Assembly (NCBI GenBank): GCA_020637295.1
Contig: JACJWF010000003.1
Coordinates: 62,001-126,000, forward strand
DNA: 64,000 nucleotides
From: Acidimicrobiaceae bacterium
GTDB taxonomy: Bacteria > Actinomycetota > Acidimicrobiia > Acidimicrobiales > Ilumatobacteraceae
Direction of reading: 5' to 3'
Shown here: positions 7,658-17,505 of the stretch, piece by piece
Layout: each line of letters begins with the position of its first letter
Numbering within the stretch: position 1 is the stretch's first letter
Notes under the pieces: model-generated
Told to the model about the DNA's origin: nothing
The model's input: only the letters and a program-made list of their open reading frames with translations
Database searches by the model: none
Program-made: the position numbers and the translations under genes

Positions 7658-10335
7658 TGCCCGACCTCGAACTGTTGGCGCAGCAGTTCCACGTTCAGCT
7701 CCACGGTCGTGCCGGCGCGCACGGCGAGGATCTCGGCGCCGTCGATGTTCACCAGTCGCTGCACCAGCGTGAGCGCCATGCGCAGCTGATCAGCCGGTTC
7801 ACCGAGCCGCGCCGCCAGTGCCGGCAGCTCGATCGTGCCGCCCTGCGCCGCCACGGCGGTGAGGTAGCGGCCGACACGATCGTCGTCCATCGGCCGGGGC
7901 AGCCGTACGCGGTGGCGTTGCCCCTGGAACGTGGGCGAGGCGAACAGCCCGCCGAGCCAACCTTGCTGGCCGTCGTGGGGGGTCGACGAGATGGCGGGTG
8001 TGGTCGGTGCGGAGGGCGACTCCACGTCGGCCGGCTCGAAGAGTTCGCTCTGGCCGACGGTGGTGGGCCGTCGCACCACCTTGGGCGGGGACGGCAGCGG
8101 GGGCTGCGCCGTCGCGGGCACGTCGTTGCCGCTGCCGGCCCACCAAGCGGGCGGCAGCAACGGCCGGCGTTCCCATCCCTCGGGGAGCACCCGTGCCAGC
8201 ACGGTCACCGGCACAGCCACCTCGTGCAGGGAGGCGCCGCCGTGGTAGCCGTACTTGAAGCCGCCGTAGCGCAGCCGGTCGTCCACGGCCAGCACGGCCG
8301 TGCCGCCCTTCAACACCCGCGGCCCGTGCACCTCGATCTCGTCGGGTTGCACGGCGCCGGTGGCACGCCGCCAGCGCTCGCCACCGTCGGTGTGGGGGCG
8401 GCTGGCGGCTCCCTCGCCGTGCAGCACATGGCCATGATCGGCGGTCAGCACCACCACCCGGTTGGCTTCGGCCGCTGCGTCGAGGATCCAGGGCACCGGC
8501 CCGAGCGATTCCAACGTCCAGTCGACCCGCACCTGGTCGCCGCGGGACAGATGGTCGTCGACCGAGTTCACCACCACACCCACGACGCGTTGCGCCGGGT
8601 CGAGGAGTGCCGAACGAACCGTGTCGGAGAGGGCCGAACCGGCGGGGGCCACCAGTTGCGCCTTGTGGAACAGCACGGGTGCCTTGTGCCCGGCCGACGC
8701 GGTGCGCAGGCCGGGATGGTTGGCGAAGCCGTTGCGTTCTTCTGCCTGGCCTCCCTCGATGCGGGCGCCGGCCAGCAGCGAGGCCCGGCTCACCTCGGTG
8801 ACGGTCGGCAGCATCGCCACACCGACGGGCCAGCCCGGGACGTCGACGGGTGCGGCGGGGGTCCAGCCGTCGTCGGCGATGTCGCGCAGCAGTTCGTAAA
8901 GCACGTTGAGTGCCATCCCGTCGCACACCAGCACTACCACCGGCTGGGCGGCGGCCACGGGCGCGACGACTCGGTCGAGGACCTGCTCGATCGGCACGAT
9001 GGAGTCGTTCGGCGCCGGCTCGCTCGCCGACCAGGTGGCGAGGTGGCGGGCGAAGGCGAGGTCGGTGGCCCGCTGCTCGACCACGGTGCGCTCGCAGATC
9101 GCCGCATACGCAGCTGTGATCGTGACGCGCTGCTCGGCGTCGACCAGGGCACGCCGGGCGGCTTCCACCCAGGCGCCGTCGCTGGCGTACGCCTGCAGAT
9201 GCGCCGCCACGGTGCTCGGCGCGCTGCGGTACTCGGCGCGCCGCAGCAGCCGCACCGCGGCAGTGGCCGCGGCGAGGCGGCGGTTGCGGCGGCTGCCCTG
9301 CCGGTGCCGGGCGAGTGCGGCTACGGTGGCCTCGGCGTCGGCCACCCGGCCGGCCGTGATCTGTGCAGCGAGTCGCTCGAGGCGCAGCTCGAAGCCGGAC
9401 GGCAACAGGTCCGACAACACCGCCAAGTCGGCCACGGCGGCTTCGTGGAGGATCTGCTCCGCACGGTCGATCCACAGCGACGCGGCGCCGTGACCGAGCA
9501 TCGCCGTGGCCGCGGCGGCCCACGCCGCAGCCGAGCGCTGATCGACGGTGTCGCGGCCGATCGTGCCTTCGAGGCGGACGCGCCCGAGCACCTGGCTCTG
9601 GGCGAGGGCCGTGTCGTCGGTGGGCTCCCACAGCGCGCCGGCGACCAACCCGAGGGACACGAGATCGGCGGCTCGCCCGCCGGCGATCAGCTCCACCAGC
9701 ACGGCGGTGGGTGCGGCCCCGTGGGCCCAACGGCCGGCCAGGCTGGCCCGCCGCTCGGGGGTGAGCGCCGCCACTCGGGCCGGCACCCCGGGGCGTTCGG
9801 CGACGGCGAGCACATCGGTCAGCGTCGCCGGGATGTCGGTGAACCCGAGGCGTGCGCCGTGCCAGGCGCGCCACGCCGTCTCCAGGTCGAGTACGCCAGG
9901 CACCGGTGCCTCGCGTGGCCAGCCTCCGGGCGGCGCCAGCTCGATCAGCTCGTCCACCAGCCAGCGCTCGCTGCGGGTGAGGGCGGGGTCGAGCACCGCG
10001 GCCCGGAATAGCCCAAGGACCGAGGTGAACGGGTCGAGGGACACCACCCGGCCCTTCGCCAGCCGGGCGACGACATCGGGCCCGAGCTCGCTGTCGCCGC
10101 ACCCGGTGAGCAGCATCACCACCTGGTCGTTGTCGGTGCGCTCATGCTCGGCGAGCGCCTCCCGCACGGCGAGTGGCGACGGGCAGGGGACGATCCGGAT
10201 CGGCACGGGCCCGTCGAGCGTGTCCGGCCCGGCCCACACGGGGTCCACCCGCACGGCGATCGCCAGGCGTCGGTCCTCCTGGCGGCGCACGGAGTTCACG
10301 AGCGCCAGGAGTTGCTGGGCATCAGCGGCCGGCAT
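7654..10335 (-). CDS. pglZ: BREX protein PglZ, alkaline-phosphatase-superfamily domain
   Basis: PglZ is the marker protein of all BREX systems and is needed for phage exclusion. The 893-residue product has an N-terminal helical region and a C-terminal PglZ domain with the metal-binding motifs of the alkaline phosphatase superfamily: VVLVCDGMALNVLY (Asp near 472) and VVLTADHGHVLHGEG (Asp-His near 632-636). A Pro/Ser/Thr-rich linker (about residues 745-800) separates the domain from a C-terminal segment that resembles a winged helix. The ATG at 10335 overlaps the 3' end of pglY by 14 nt. The length is normal for type 2 PglZ. Confidence 0.93.
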   Translation of the reverse strand: MPAADAQQLLALVNSVRRQEDRRLAIAVRVDPVWAGPDTLDGPVPIRIVPCPSPLAVREALAEHERTDNDQVVMLLTGCGDSELGPDVVARLAKGRVVSLDPFTSVLGLFRAAVLDPALTRSERWLVDELIELAPPGGWPREAPVPGVLDLETAWRAWHGARLGFTDIPATLTDVLAVAERPGVPARVAALTPERRASLAGRWAHGAAPTAVLVELIAGGRAADLVSLGLVAGALWEPTDDTALAQSQVLGRVRLEGTIGRDTVDQRSAAAWAAAATAMLGHGAASLWIDRAEQILHEAAVADLAVLSDLLPSGFELRLERLAAQITAGRVADAEATVAALARHRQGSRRNRRLAAATAAVRLLRRAEYRSAPSTVAAHLQAYASDGAWVEAARRALVDAEQRVTITAAYAAICERTVVEQRATDLAFARHLATWSASEPAPNDSIVPIEQVLDRVVAPVAAAQPVVVLVCDGMALNVLYELLRDIADDGWTPAAPVDVPGWPVGVAMLPTVTEVSRASLLAGARIEGGQAEERNGFANHPGLRTASAGHKAPVLFHKAQLVAPAGSALSDTVRSALLDPAQRVVGVVVNSVDDHLSRGDQVRVDWTLESLGPVPWILDAAAEANRVVVLTADHGHVLHGEGAASRPHTDGGERWRRATGAVQPDEIEVHGPRVLKGGTAVLAVDDRLRYGGFKYGYHGGASLHEVAVPVTVLARVLPEGWERRPLLPPAWWAGSGNDVPATAQPPLPSPPKVVRRPTTVGQSELFEPADVESPSAPTTPAISSTPHDGQQGWLGGLFASPTFQGQRHRVRLPRPMDDDRVGRYLTAVAAQGGTIELPALAARLGEPADQLRMALTLVQRLVNIDGAEILAVRAGTTVELNVELLRQQFEVGQ

Positions 10336-13300
10336 CCGGGCCCTCGTCGATGGTCCACCGCAGCTGCAGCCCGACGGCCTGCAGCTGCTCGGCGATCGCG
10401 GTCAGCTCCTGCTCGGCTCGCTGGCGTGCGACCGTCGGCGGCGACGACGACGCGGGCGTCGCCGACCCGGAGGCGGCTGCCGAGCCGCCCGCGGGCGCGT
10501 CCGCGGACGCGCCCCGTGCGGCCTTGGTGATGAGCTGGGTCGCAGCGGCCTCGGCCTCCCGCAGGCGGGTGACGAGTGCGATGGTGGATTCGTCCGCGTT
10601 GGCCGCTTCCTGCAGGCGGGCGCGGATCGCATGCGCATCGGCGGCGAATTCGCCTCCGAGCGCGGTCGCTTCGCGCAGCAGTTCGAGGTTGGCCCCCTGC
10701 ACGGCGGCGGTGACCGATGGTGCCTGCTTGATCGAGGTGCCGAGCGCCGTGGGCGTGGTCGGCACGTCGAGCTGGGCGAGAGCAGCTGTGGCCTTGTCCG
10801 GCGAGAGATGCAGGCGCTGTTCCAGCCGGGCGGCGGCCTCGGCCGTGAGCCTGCGGGGCGACGTCTCCGGCAGATCGACCACTGCCCCAAGGCGCTGCAG
10901 CGAGGTGGGCAGTTCGCGGATCGACTCCGCGCGGTTGCCGATCAGGTCCCGGTGGATGCGTTCGTTGAGGTCGGCCACCGAGGTTGCCGAGCGCAGGGTG
11001 CTGGCCACCACGATGCCCATGTGCCCGGCGCGCTGCAGCGCTTCGGCCCACACGTCGTCGGCGGGGAGTTCCTCCGAGCGCAACTCCCAGTCCGCGCCGA
11101 GCTTGCCGATGTCGGGCTTCACGGTGCGGCCGCCGTCGACGAAGGAACGGTTGGTCGCGGCGGCCACGACGAGGATCACCAGGTCCGCCACGTCGGGGGA
11201 GAGGCCGCGGCGGTCGGAGGGGGTGTCGGCGCCGTCGAGCCAGGAACGCATCACGCGCACGGTAAGCGTGACGGTGGAGGTTTCGGCGCGTCGCCGCTCC
11301 ACGAGATCCAGCCAGTGCTGCAGGTCGACCACGAAGTGGGCGGGGTGCATCGTGCCGAGGCGCAACGGGCCGGCCACCTTGGTGAGCACCCGCCGCAGCG
11401 GCGCCTCCACGTTCTCCAGCCGGCCGTTCGGTTGGCCGAGGGCGGCGGTGACCTGGGTGAGGGTGTGGCGCAGGTCGGCGGCCGTGATGCGCTCGGTGAA
11501 CTCCGGGTGCTTGGGGTAGCGGTAGGAGAACATCTGGTCGGCGATGCCTTCGGCGTAGCTGCGCAGCGTGGTGCCGGTGGGGGGCCGCAGGTGCAGCGCC
11601 GGGTCGAGCGAGGCGAACTGGTCGCCGGGCTGGAGCTGGTTGTCCACCGTGCCGGTCTGCGGCTGGTCGATGCCGTAGGCCTGACGCACGATGGCGCGCA
11701 CTCGTTCGGCGGTGGCGGCCCGTTCGTTGGCAAGTTGGGCGCGGGCGAGCGGCCGGTCGGACGGGGAGAGGTGCGCGGCCAGGCGTTCGAACGTCTCGCC
11801 GGTGAGGATGTACTCCAGCCGCACCAGCTTGCCCAGCAGGGTTTGCGAGGCGCTGCTGAGGAAGTTCGGCAGCCACACGCCGGTCCACTCGGCGGGCCGG
11901 TCGCGGCGGTAGGTGTCCACGCGGGCGCGGTCGTCCTTCGGGCCGAACTCGCCGACGTCCCACGGGAAGTCGATCACCAGCTTCGGGTTGGCCCCGGAGC
12001 GGAACGAGTCGTCGGGCAGTTCGTCGGGGTTGCGCACATTGGCGAACACCACGTCGATGGTGCGTGTAGTGCCGCGCCACACCAGCTCGAGCTGCGGGGT
12101 CAGGGTGTCGCCGCCCTTCATCTCCAGCATGTCGCTCAGCAGGTCGCGCATCCGGCGGCGCCGTTCGCCGTCGTTGTCCACCACCCGGGCGGCGTCCACG
12201 ATCGGCGCGGTGTCGATGCCTTGCAGCACGACCGCCACGGTCGGGTCGTGGTCGTCGTCGCCGAGGCGCAGTTCGCCGATCTCGGCCACCCAGCCGCGCA
12301 GCTTGTCGAGCACCTGCTGGCGTTCGGCGCCCGGCACGAAAGCGCGCACCACCCCGGCGTTGAGCGCGGTGAGGCGGCTGACAGTGAGCGCGCGCAGCGG
12401 GCCGACCTCGGGCACGAGCGCGGCGACGAGCAATGACTTGGCGAGGCGGGCGTCGGTGACGTACTGGTGCTCCACCGGCACGGTGGTGGCTTCCTCAGGG
12501 GTGAGGAGGTGGGTGCGCAGCAGCAGTGGCTGGAAGCGTTGCGTCCACATGCGGGAGGCCTGCTGGAACTGGGCGCGCATCACCTCGGTGAGTGGCTGCT
12601 CGCCAGAGTTGATGGCGTCGAACAGGTCGCCGAGGGGGATCAGCTGACCCACCTGCAGCCGGTCCCGGTTGTCCACCAGCAGTTGCAGCATCACCTTCAG
12701 CGCGGTGCGTTCGCGCTGCATCGCGCCGGACAGCGCCACCAGCGCGTCCACCAGTGCGGGCGAGAACGGGTACAGGCGGCGGAATGCGTCGAGGTCGCCC
12801 GTGTCGGTGAGCAGCACGTCGCGTTCGCCGCGCTCTTCCAGCTGGCGCTTCACCAGGGCGAAGGCATCGTCGAGCTGGTGGCGGGCGGCGTCGGAACGCG
12901 GGCGCAGCAGGCGCTGCGCGGCGATGGCCGGCAGGTTGCGGTCTTCCAGGGTGATGGTGTCGAAGCGGCCCTCGGAGTGGCGCAGGATGTCCACCGCCGT
13001 GAGGGCCTGCGCGCCGGGCACATGGTCGCCGACGAGTTCGCGCAGGTCGCGCTGGCGGGCGATGAAGCTGACGATGGGAGCGGGTCGCTTCTGCGCGTCG
13101 CCTTCCACCAGCTTCACCACCTTGGCGCCCTCGCGGCTGACGAAGGCGACGTCGCTCATGCGCGACGCCAGCCACAGCACCAGCTCGTCGAGGAATAGCA
13201 CGACGGCGTCGTAGCCGAGCGAGCTGGCATGACGGCTGATGGCCTCCAGCCCGTCGTCGATGGGCACGAACCCGTGCGCCGTGGTCTGCGCCTGGCCGGG

Positions 13301-13981
13301 CAGGGCGCGGTAATGGCTGCGCAACAGGGCGCTCACCAGCAGGTCGTGTTCGGCGGAGGTGGGGGGCGCGGCGAGGGCGGCCTCGAACCGTTCCGGCGTC
13401 CATTCGGCGCCGAGGTCGCCCCAGTCGTCGTCGGTGTCGCCGTCGCTCAGCAGGCGGAAGAACACCTCGTCGCCCAGTTCGCCGCGCTTCACCACGGCGT
13501 CGTCGAGCATGCCGTCAGCCAGGTACACGGCCGGCAGCGCGGCCTCTGGGTGCAGTGCCCGCACGTACTCCACGTAGTCGCCCAGCACCACCTGCTCCAG
13601 CGAGTCGGCGCCCACCGCCTGGTACGGCACGAGGAGGAAGTTGCGGCCGGCCAAGCGGTCGCCGTACTTGGCGATCACGGGGGCAAGCTCGGGCTTGGCC
13701 CGTGCCGCCGGGTGGCCGCGGAGCAGCAGGTGCAGCACGGCCATGAAGGCGGACTTGCCGGCGCCGAAGCTGGCGTGTAGGTAGCTGGACTTGCTCGTGC
13801 GGTCGGCGACCGAGGAGGTGATGAGCGACAGCGCGAGGTCGAAGCATTCGGCCAGCTGCGGGGTGACCACATAGTCGGCCAGCGTGCGTTCCGGCTGCTC
13901 GATGGCGGACTTGAGGCTGATGACGAAGTCGCTCTTGTGGACCTCTTGGGGGATGTCGATCAGTTCGGAGAGCAGGGTCAT
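10322..13981 (-). CDS. pglY: BREX ATPase PglY (BrxC-like, DUF6079 type)
   Basis: PglY is the large P-loop ATPase of type 2 BREX, the counterpart of BrxC. The 1219-residue product shows Walker A (ASFGAGKSAF, residues 70-79) and Walker B (VVLFLDELVLWL, 260-271), then a long helical region. The last 150 residues contain Ala-rich coiled-coil-like helices and an Ala/Ser/Pro-rich linker (about residues 1155-1180). The ATG overlaps the pglX stop (ATGA at 13978-13981). It probably acts in a complex with PglX and PglZ in the cytoplasm, as inferred from BREX studies. No frameshift or missing motif is seen. Confidence 0.93.
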   Translation of the reverse strand: MTLLSELIDIPQEVHKSDFVISLKSAIEQPERTLADYVVTPQLAECFDLALSLITSSVADRTSKSSYLHASFGAGKSAFMAVLHLLLRGHPAARAKPELAPVIAKYGDRLAGRNFLLVPYQAVGADSLEQVVLGDYVEYVRALHPEAALPAVYLADGMLDDAVVKRGELGDEVFFRLLSDGDTDDDWGDLGAEWTPERFEAALAAPPTSAEHDLLVSALLRSHYRALPGQAQTTAHGFVPIDDGLEAISRHASSLGYDAVVLFLDELVLWLASRMSDVAFVSREGAKVVKLVEGDAQKRPAPIVSFIARQRDLRELVGDHVPGAQALTAVDILRHSEGRFDTITLEDRNLPAIAAQRLLRPRSDAARHQLDDAFALVKRQLEERGERDVLLTDTGDLDAFRRLYPFSPALVDALVALSGAMQRERTALKVMLQLLVDNRDRLQVGQLIPLGDLFDAINSGEQPLTEVMRAQFQQASRMWTQRFQPLLLRTHLLTPEEATTVPVEHQYVTDARLAKSLLVAALVPEVGPLRALTVSRLTALNAGVVRAFVPGAERQQVLDKLRGWVAEIGELRLGDDDHDPTVAVVLQGIDTAPIVDAARVVDNDGERRRRMRDLLSDMLEMKGGDTLTPQLELVWRGTTRTIDVVFANVRNPDELPDDSFRSGANPKLVIDFPWDVGEFGPKDDRARVDTYRRDRPAEWTGVWLPNFLSSASQTLLGKLVRLEYILTGETFERLAAHLSPSDRPLARAQLANERAATAERVRAIVRQAYGIDQPQTGTVDNQLQPGDQFASLDPALHLRPPTGTTLRSYAEGIADQMFSYRYPKHPEFTERITAADLRHTLTQVTAALGQPNGRLENVEAPLRRVLTKVAGPLRLGTMHPAHFVVDLQHWLDLVERRRAETSTVTLTVRVMRSWLDGADTPSDRRGLSPDVADLVILVVAAATNRSFVDGGRTVKPDIGKLGADWELRSEELPADDVWAEALQRAGHMGIVVASTLRSATSVADLNERIHRDLIGNRAESIRELPTSLQRLGAVVDLPETSPRRLTAEAAARLEQRLHLSPDKATAALAQLDVPTTPTALGTSIKQAPSVTAAVQGANLELLREATALGGEFAADAHAIRARLQEAANADESTIALVTRLREAEAAATQLITKAARGASADAPAGGSAAASGSATPASSSPPTVARQRAEQELTAIAEQLQAVGLQLRWTIDEGPDAGR

Positions 13982-16900
13982 GTCGTTCGCCGTCTACCGC
14001 GTGCGGTGGGCGCCGGGCGCCAACCTTCGAGGTCGTCGTGGGTGAGGTGGAGGGTGCGGGCTTCCACGTCGAGCAGGCCGGCGATCTGGCTGCCCGGCCG
14101 GTTCAGCGCGGGGTCGGTGTTGGGTTCGTCGTACCACTGGCGCAGCCATGGCGCCAGTTCGGCCAGGCCGGCCAGCAGCGGGGTCAGCCCGGCCGGGTCG
14201 CGGCCGTCGCGCTTGGCGCCGAGGTAGAAGGTGGCCAGCGCCCGGGCCCGTTCCAGGTGGTTCCATCCGGCCCAGCCGACCACCAGCGACGGGTCGGTGT
14301 CCGTGGAGGCGCCGGGGTAGGAGATGAACCGTTCCTTGGGCACGTCGAGCTTGCCGCGGTGCGTCCAGCCCACACCCGTGAAGTCGGCGTTGGCGTAGCG
14401 CGGCGGCACGGGGATCTCGCCCACGGCCTCGCCGGCGTCTTCCCGCCGTTGCAGCGCCCACGTGTGGCACCACTGCGCCCACTTGCGCAGGCCGGCCTCG
14501 GTGTAGCGCAGCGCCGCCAAGTACGGCACTGCCTCACCCTTCACCAGGTCGGCCACCAAGGCCGCCACGTCCACGTCGTCGCGCCCGGCGTAGATGCGGG
14601 CCACACCCATGAACTCTTCGTCGGCCCGTGCCAGGGCGGCCAGCCGTGCGGTGGAGGTGATTGCCGGTGTGGGCCAGTACGCCGGGCTCTCCAGCCGGTC
14701 GAGCAGCCAGGTCTTCAATGCCGCCTGCTGCTGCTCGGCCCAGGGCGTGGTGTTCCACCGCCGCTTGTACTCCGGCCGCTCGATCAGCACGATCTCGGCG
14801 TTGGTCTCGATCACCTCGATCCGCCGCTCCACCAACGCACGGTACTCCGCCGGCCAATGCGCCGGCGGTGCAGTGATCGGCGTGGACCCATGGCGGGTGA
14901 ACCAGGTGGTCGCCTCCTCGCCGGCGGCGACCTTGCGGGCCAGCACGATCTCGAACGCCCGCTCACCCAACGCCAACGGCGGCTCCTCCACCGCGACGAG
15001 GTCGTCGTCGACCAACCCGTAGTGGCGGTAGACCTCCCAGTCGAGATGTTCCTGCAGCCCGATCATCCGCCGACGAGTGAGTTCCCACTCGGCCTCCGCT
15101 GCAGCCAACGCATCGGCAGACGGGGCGGTGTGCTCGGCGATGGCGGCTGGCGACAGTGATGCCAACTCTTGCGCGGCCGAGTCGAGTGCGACTGCCGTCG
15201 CCCTCGGCATTGACCTGGGCAGCGGGAACGCCTGCAACTTCGAGCCGTCGAGGTCGTAGAAGTTCTCGAACGGGTCGGTCGTCTGGCGAGCGCCCTTGGC
15301 GTCGACGGTGCTGCCCTTGTTGTGAGCCACCTGCTTCAGCCAGAAGCAGGCCGTCGACGAGTTGAGCACGCCCACAAGATCGAGGTGCTCCTCCTCCGTT
15401 GTCCCCGCCGGCAACTTGATCACTTGAGCCGTTTGCTTGAAGACGGTGCCCCCTCTGTCCAGAACGAAGTGGTTGTGAGTCGCAACGCGGGGGCACGCAA
15501 TGGACAGGGGGGTACGAAGCCGGTGCAGAGCAATCTGATGCCACTCCCACCACGGTCGGCCCTCGGCGCGGTAGGTCAACTTGGAGAACGTGGCGCGTGC
15601 CCACAGCGTCGTGCGGAACGGCCACAACCTCCTCAGGGTTTCGATTTCAGTGTCAATGTTGATGACGTGCTCGTCCTTGTACGGGAAGAACGACCACTCA
15701 GATTCGCTGATTCTCCAGTCGCGAATCGTCTCGCCCACGACCACCATCCGAAGTAGCCCGGGGTTCATGAGCGCTCGCGCGTGTTGCCTTCTGCTCGCGA
15801 GTAGAGCGTCGTCTGCGTTCGTCTGCCCCGTGTAGCCGATGTGTTCGATCGCCTTGGACAGTCGGCCCCGGTCGTCTTCAAGGCGGTCCTTCAATTCGGC
15901 GCCGCCGCCGCCTCCGATACTCCAGGGGTGGGTGTGCAGTCGCCTTCGCTCCAGGTCAGCCACGCTCACGAAGTCGGTCGTAACACCGGGGCGATCGAGC
16001 GTGTCGACGATGCTCGTCCAAACCAGGCCTTGCGCCGCGTCCGCGGGTGTGCTCGGCTCGCCGCGGATGCCCATCACGGCGCGCACGGTCGTCAACCGGG
16101 GGCGGCGGCTGCGGCCGAATACGATCACGGTCGGTGTGCCGTGACCGGGGATGTAGGCGCCGCTGGTGTCGATGAGGTGGGTGAGGTCGTGGTTCGGCAG
16201 CCACTGCTCGATCAGCTTGCTGCCGAACTCGCGCTTCATGAATGAGTTGGCGGTGATCATGCCGACGAAGCCTGCACGCTCGCGATCACCGTCGCCCTTG
16301 CGGGCAAGCTCCCAGAAGCGCTCCGTGAACGGCACGCCGAGGGAGTACTGCCGATGGCAGGTGGCGTACTTCTTGCGGTACAGGGCGTTCAGCGCCGGGT
16401 CGCGCACCACGATGTAGGGCGGGTTGCCTACCACGCACGCCCACTGGCGCGACAGCAGGGTGCGGGCGGCCTCCAGGTCTTCGGTGGAGTAGCCGTGCGC
16501 CGCGGCGGCGGTCACGTCGTCGTCCTTGCCGATGCCGGCCAGGGTGAGCTGGGTGACGGAGTGCAGCAATGAGTCGCCGACGGCGATGTTCACCGGGTAG
16601 GTGGGGGCATCGGCCAGGCGCCGGTCGCCGCCCGCCTGCAGCGCCGCCACCAGCAAGCGGAAGCGGGCGATGGCCGCGGCGAAGGGGTTGATGTCCACCC
16701 CTGCCACGGCGTCCAGCGAACGGCGGGCAAGCTCTCGGCGGTTGGTGCCCGGCTCGGCATCCACCCACCGTTCGAACAGGCGGTGGAAGGCGCCGAGCAG
16801 GAAATGGCCGCTGCCGCAGGTGGGGTCGATCAGGTCGGTGTAGCGCAGGCCGAACGTCTTGAGCGCCGGCTCCAGCGTGTGGTCGAGGATGAACTCCTCC

Positions 16901-17505
16901 ACGAACTCCGGGGTCTGCAGCAGCGCGAACTGCTTCTTCGCATGATCCGACAGATCCTGGTAGAGGTCGCCGAGGAAGCGGGTGTTCCACGTGGGGTCGG
17001 CGAAGTCGTGGGCGATCTCGCCCGTCGCGGCATCGATGCGCTGGAAGTCCGCCAGCAGCTCGCGTGCCCCGTCCGCCGACGGCTCCAGCAGCCACAGCGG
17101 GTTGTGCGCGCCGAAGATGTCGCCCGTGGCCGGCAGGCCGGCGTACTCGGTGAACACGTGCCGCAGCCAGTGCCGGTCGTCGTGCGCGGGGAAGCGGCGC
17201 AGGTAGTCGGCCCGCTGCTCGCGGGCCAGGTCCCGCCGGTTGCCGGGGCCGGCCAACAGGGCGTCGGTCACCAGCCCGTTGTCCTCGCAGAACCTCACGA
17301 ACACACACCCCAGCACCCAGCTGACCGCCACCTGGGCGAACACGCCCTCCGCCCACTGCGGCAGCGGCAACGAGGTGCGGCCGGCAGCGATGGCGCGCTG
17401 GTACTCGGCCTCCAGGGTGGGCCGGTCGGCGTGGGCCCGCAGGTCGTCCACCAGTGCGTTGGTGCGCTTGCGGGTGTCGGCCAACAGGGCCGCAGCAACG
17501 ATCAT
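13978..17505 (-). CDS. pglX: BREX site-specific adenine-N6 DNA methyltransferase PglX
   Basis: PglX methylates one strand of a short non-palindromic site and marks host DNA as self in BREX. From the ATG at 17505 the product has 1175 residues. The SAM-binding motif I (DPTCGSGHFLLGAF) is at residues 227-240 and the catalytic motif IV NPPY at 361-364, the gamma-class N6-adenine order. The C-terminal half is the probable target-recognition region. An upstream GTG/ATG would add 60 out-of-character residues that overlap pglW, so the start that overlaps the pglW stop (TGATG) is preferred. No long homopolymer run is seen in this gene, unlike the G tract reported in Streptomyces coelicolor pglX. Confidence 0.95.
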   Translation of the reverse strand: MIVAAALLADTRKRTNALVDDLRAHADRPTLEAEYQRAIAAGRTSLPLPQWAEGVFAQVAVSWVLGCVFVRFCEDNGLVTDALLAGPGNRRDLAREQRADYLRRFPAHDDRHWLRHVFTEYAGLPATGDIFGAHNPLWLLEPSADGARELLADFQRIDAATGEIAHDFADPTWNTRFLGDLYQDLSDHAKKQFALLQTPEFVEEFILDHTLEPALKTFGLRYTDLIDPTCGSGHFLLGAFHRLFERWVDAEPGTNRRELARRSLDAVAGVDINPFAAAIARFRLLVAALQAGGDRRLADAPTYPVNIAVGDSLLHSVTQLTLAGIGKDDDVTAAAAHGYSTEDLEAARTLLSRQWACVVGNPPYIVVRDPALNALYRKKYATCHRQYSLGVPFTERFWELARKGDGDRERAGFVGMITANSFMKREFGSKLIEQWLPNHDLTHLIDTSGAYIPGHGTPTVIVFGRSRRPRLTTVRAVMGIRGEPSTPADAAQGLVWTSIVDTLDRPGVTTDFVSVADLERRRLHTHPWSIGGGGGAELKDRLEDDRGRLSKAIEHIGYTGQTNADDALLASRRQHARALMNPGLLRMVVVGETIRDWRISESEWSFFPYKDEHVINIDTEIETLRRLWPFRTTLWARATFSKLTYRAEGRPWWEWHQIALHRLRTPLSIACPRVATHNHFVLDRGGTVFKQTAQVIKLPAGTTEEEHLDLVGVLNSSTACFWLKQVAHNKGSTVDAKGARQTTDPFENFYDLDGSKLQAFPLPRSMPRATAVALDSAAQELASLSPAAIAEHTAPSADALAAAEAEWELTRRRMIGLQEHLDWEVYRHYGLVDDDLVAVEEPPLALGERAFEIVLARKVAAGEEATTWFTRHGSTPITAPPAHWPAEYRALVERRIEVIETNAEIVLIERPEYKRRWNTTPWAEQQQAALKTWLLDRLESPAYWPTPAITSTARLAALARADEEFMGVARIYAGRDDVDVAALVADLVKGEAVPYLAALRYTEAGLRKWAQWCHTWALQRREDAGEAVGEIPVPPRYANADFTGVGWTHRGKLDVPKERFISYPGASTDTDPSLVVGWAGWNHLERARALATFYLGAKRDGRDPAGLTPLLAGLAELAPWLRQWYDEPNTDPALNRPGSQIAGLLDVEARTLHLTHDDLEGWRPAPTARGRRRTT

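Noticed and set aside
7618..12436. Long plus-strand open frames (up to 962 codons) opposite pglZ and pglY
   Set aside because: They are antisense shadows in high-GC coding sequence, of low-complexity composition, and lie opposite genes with clear motifs and coupled starts.
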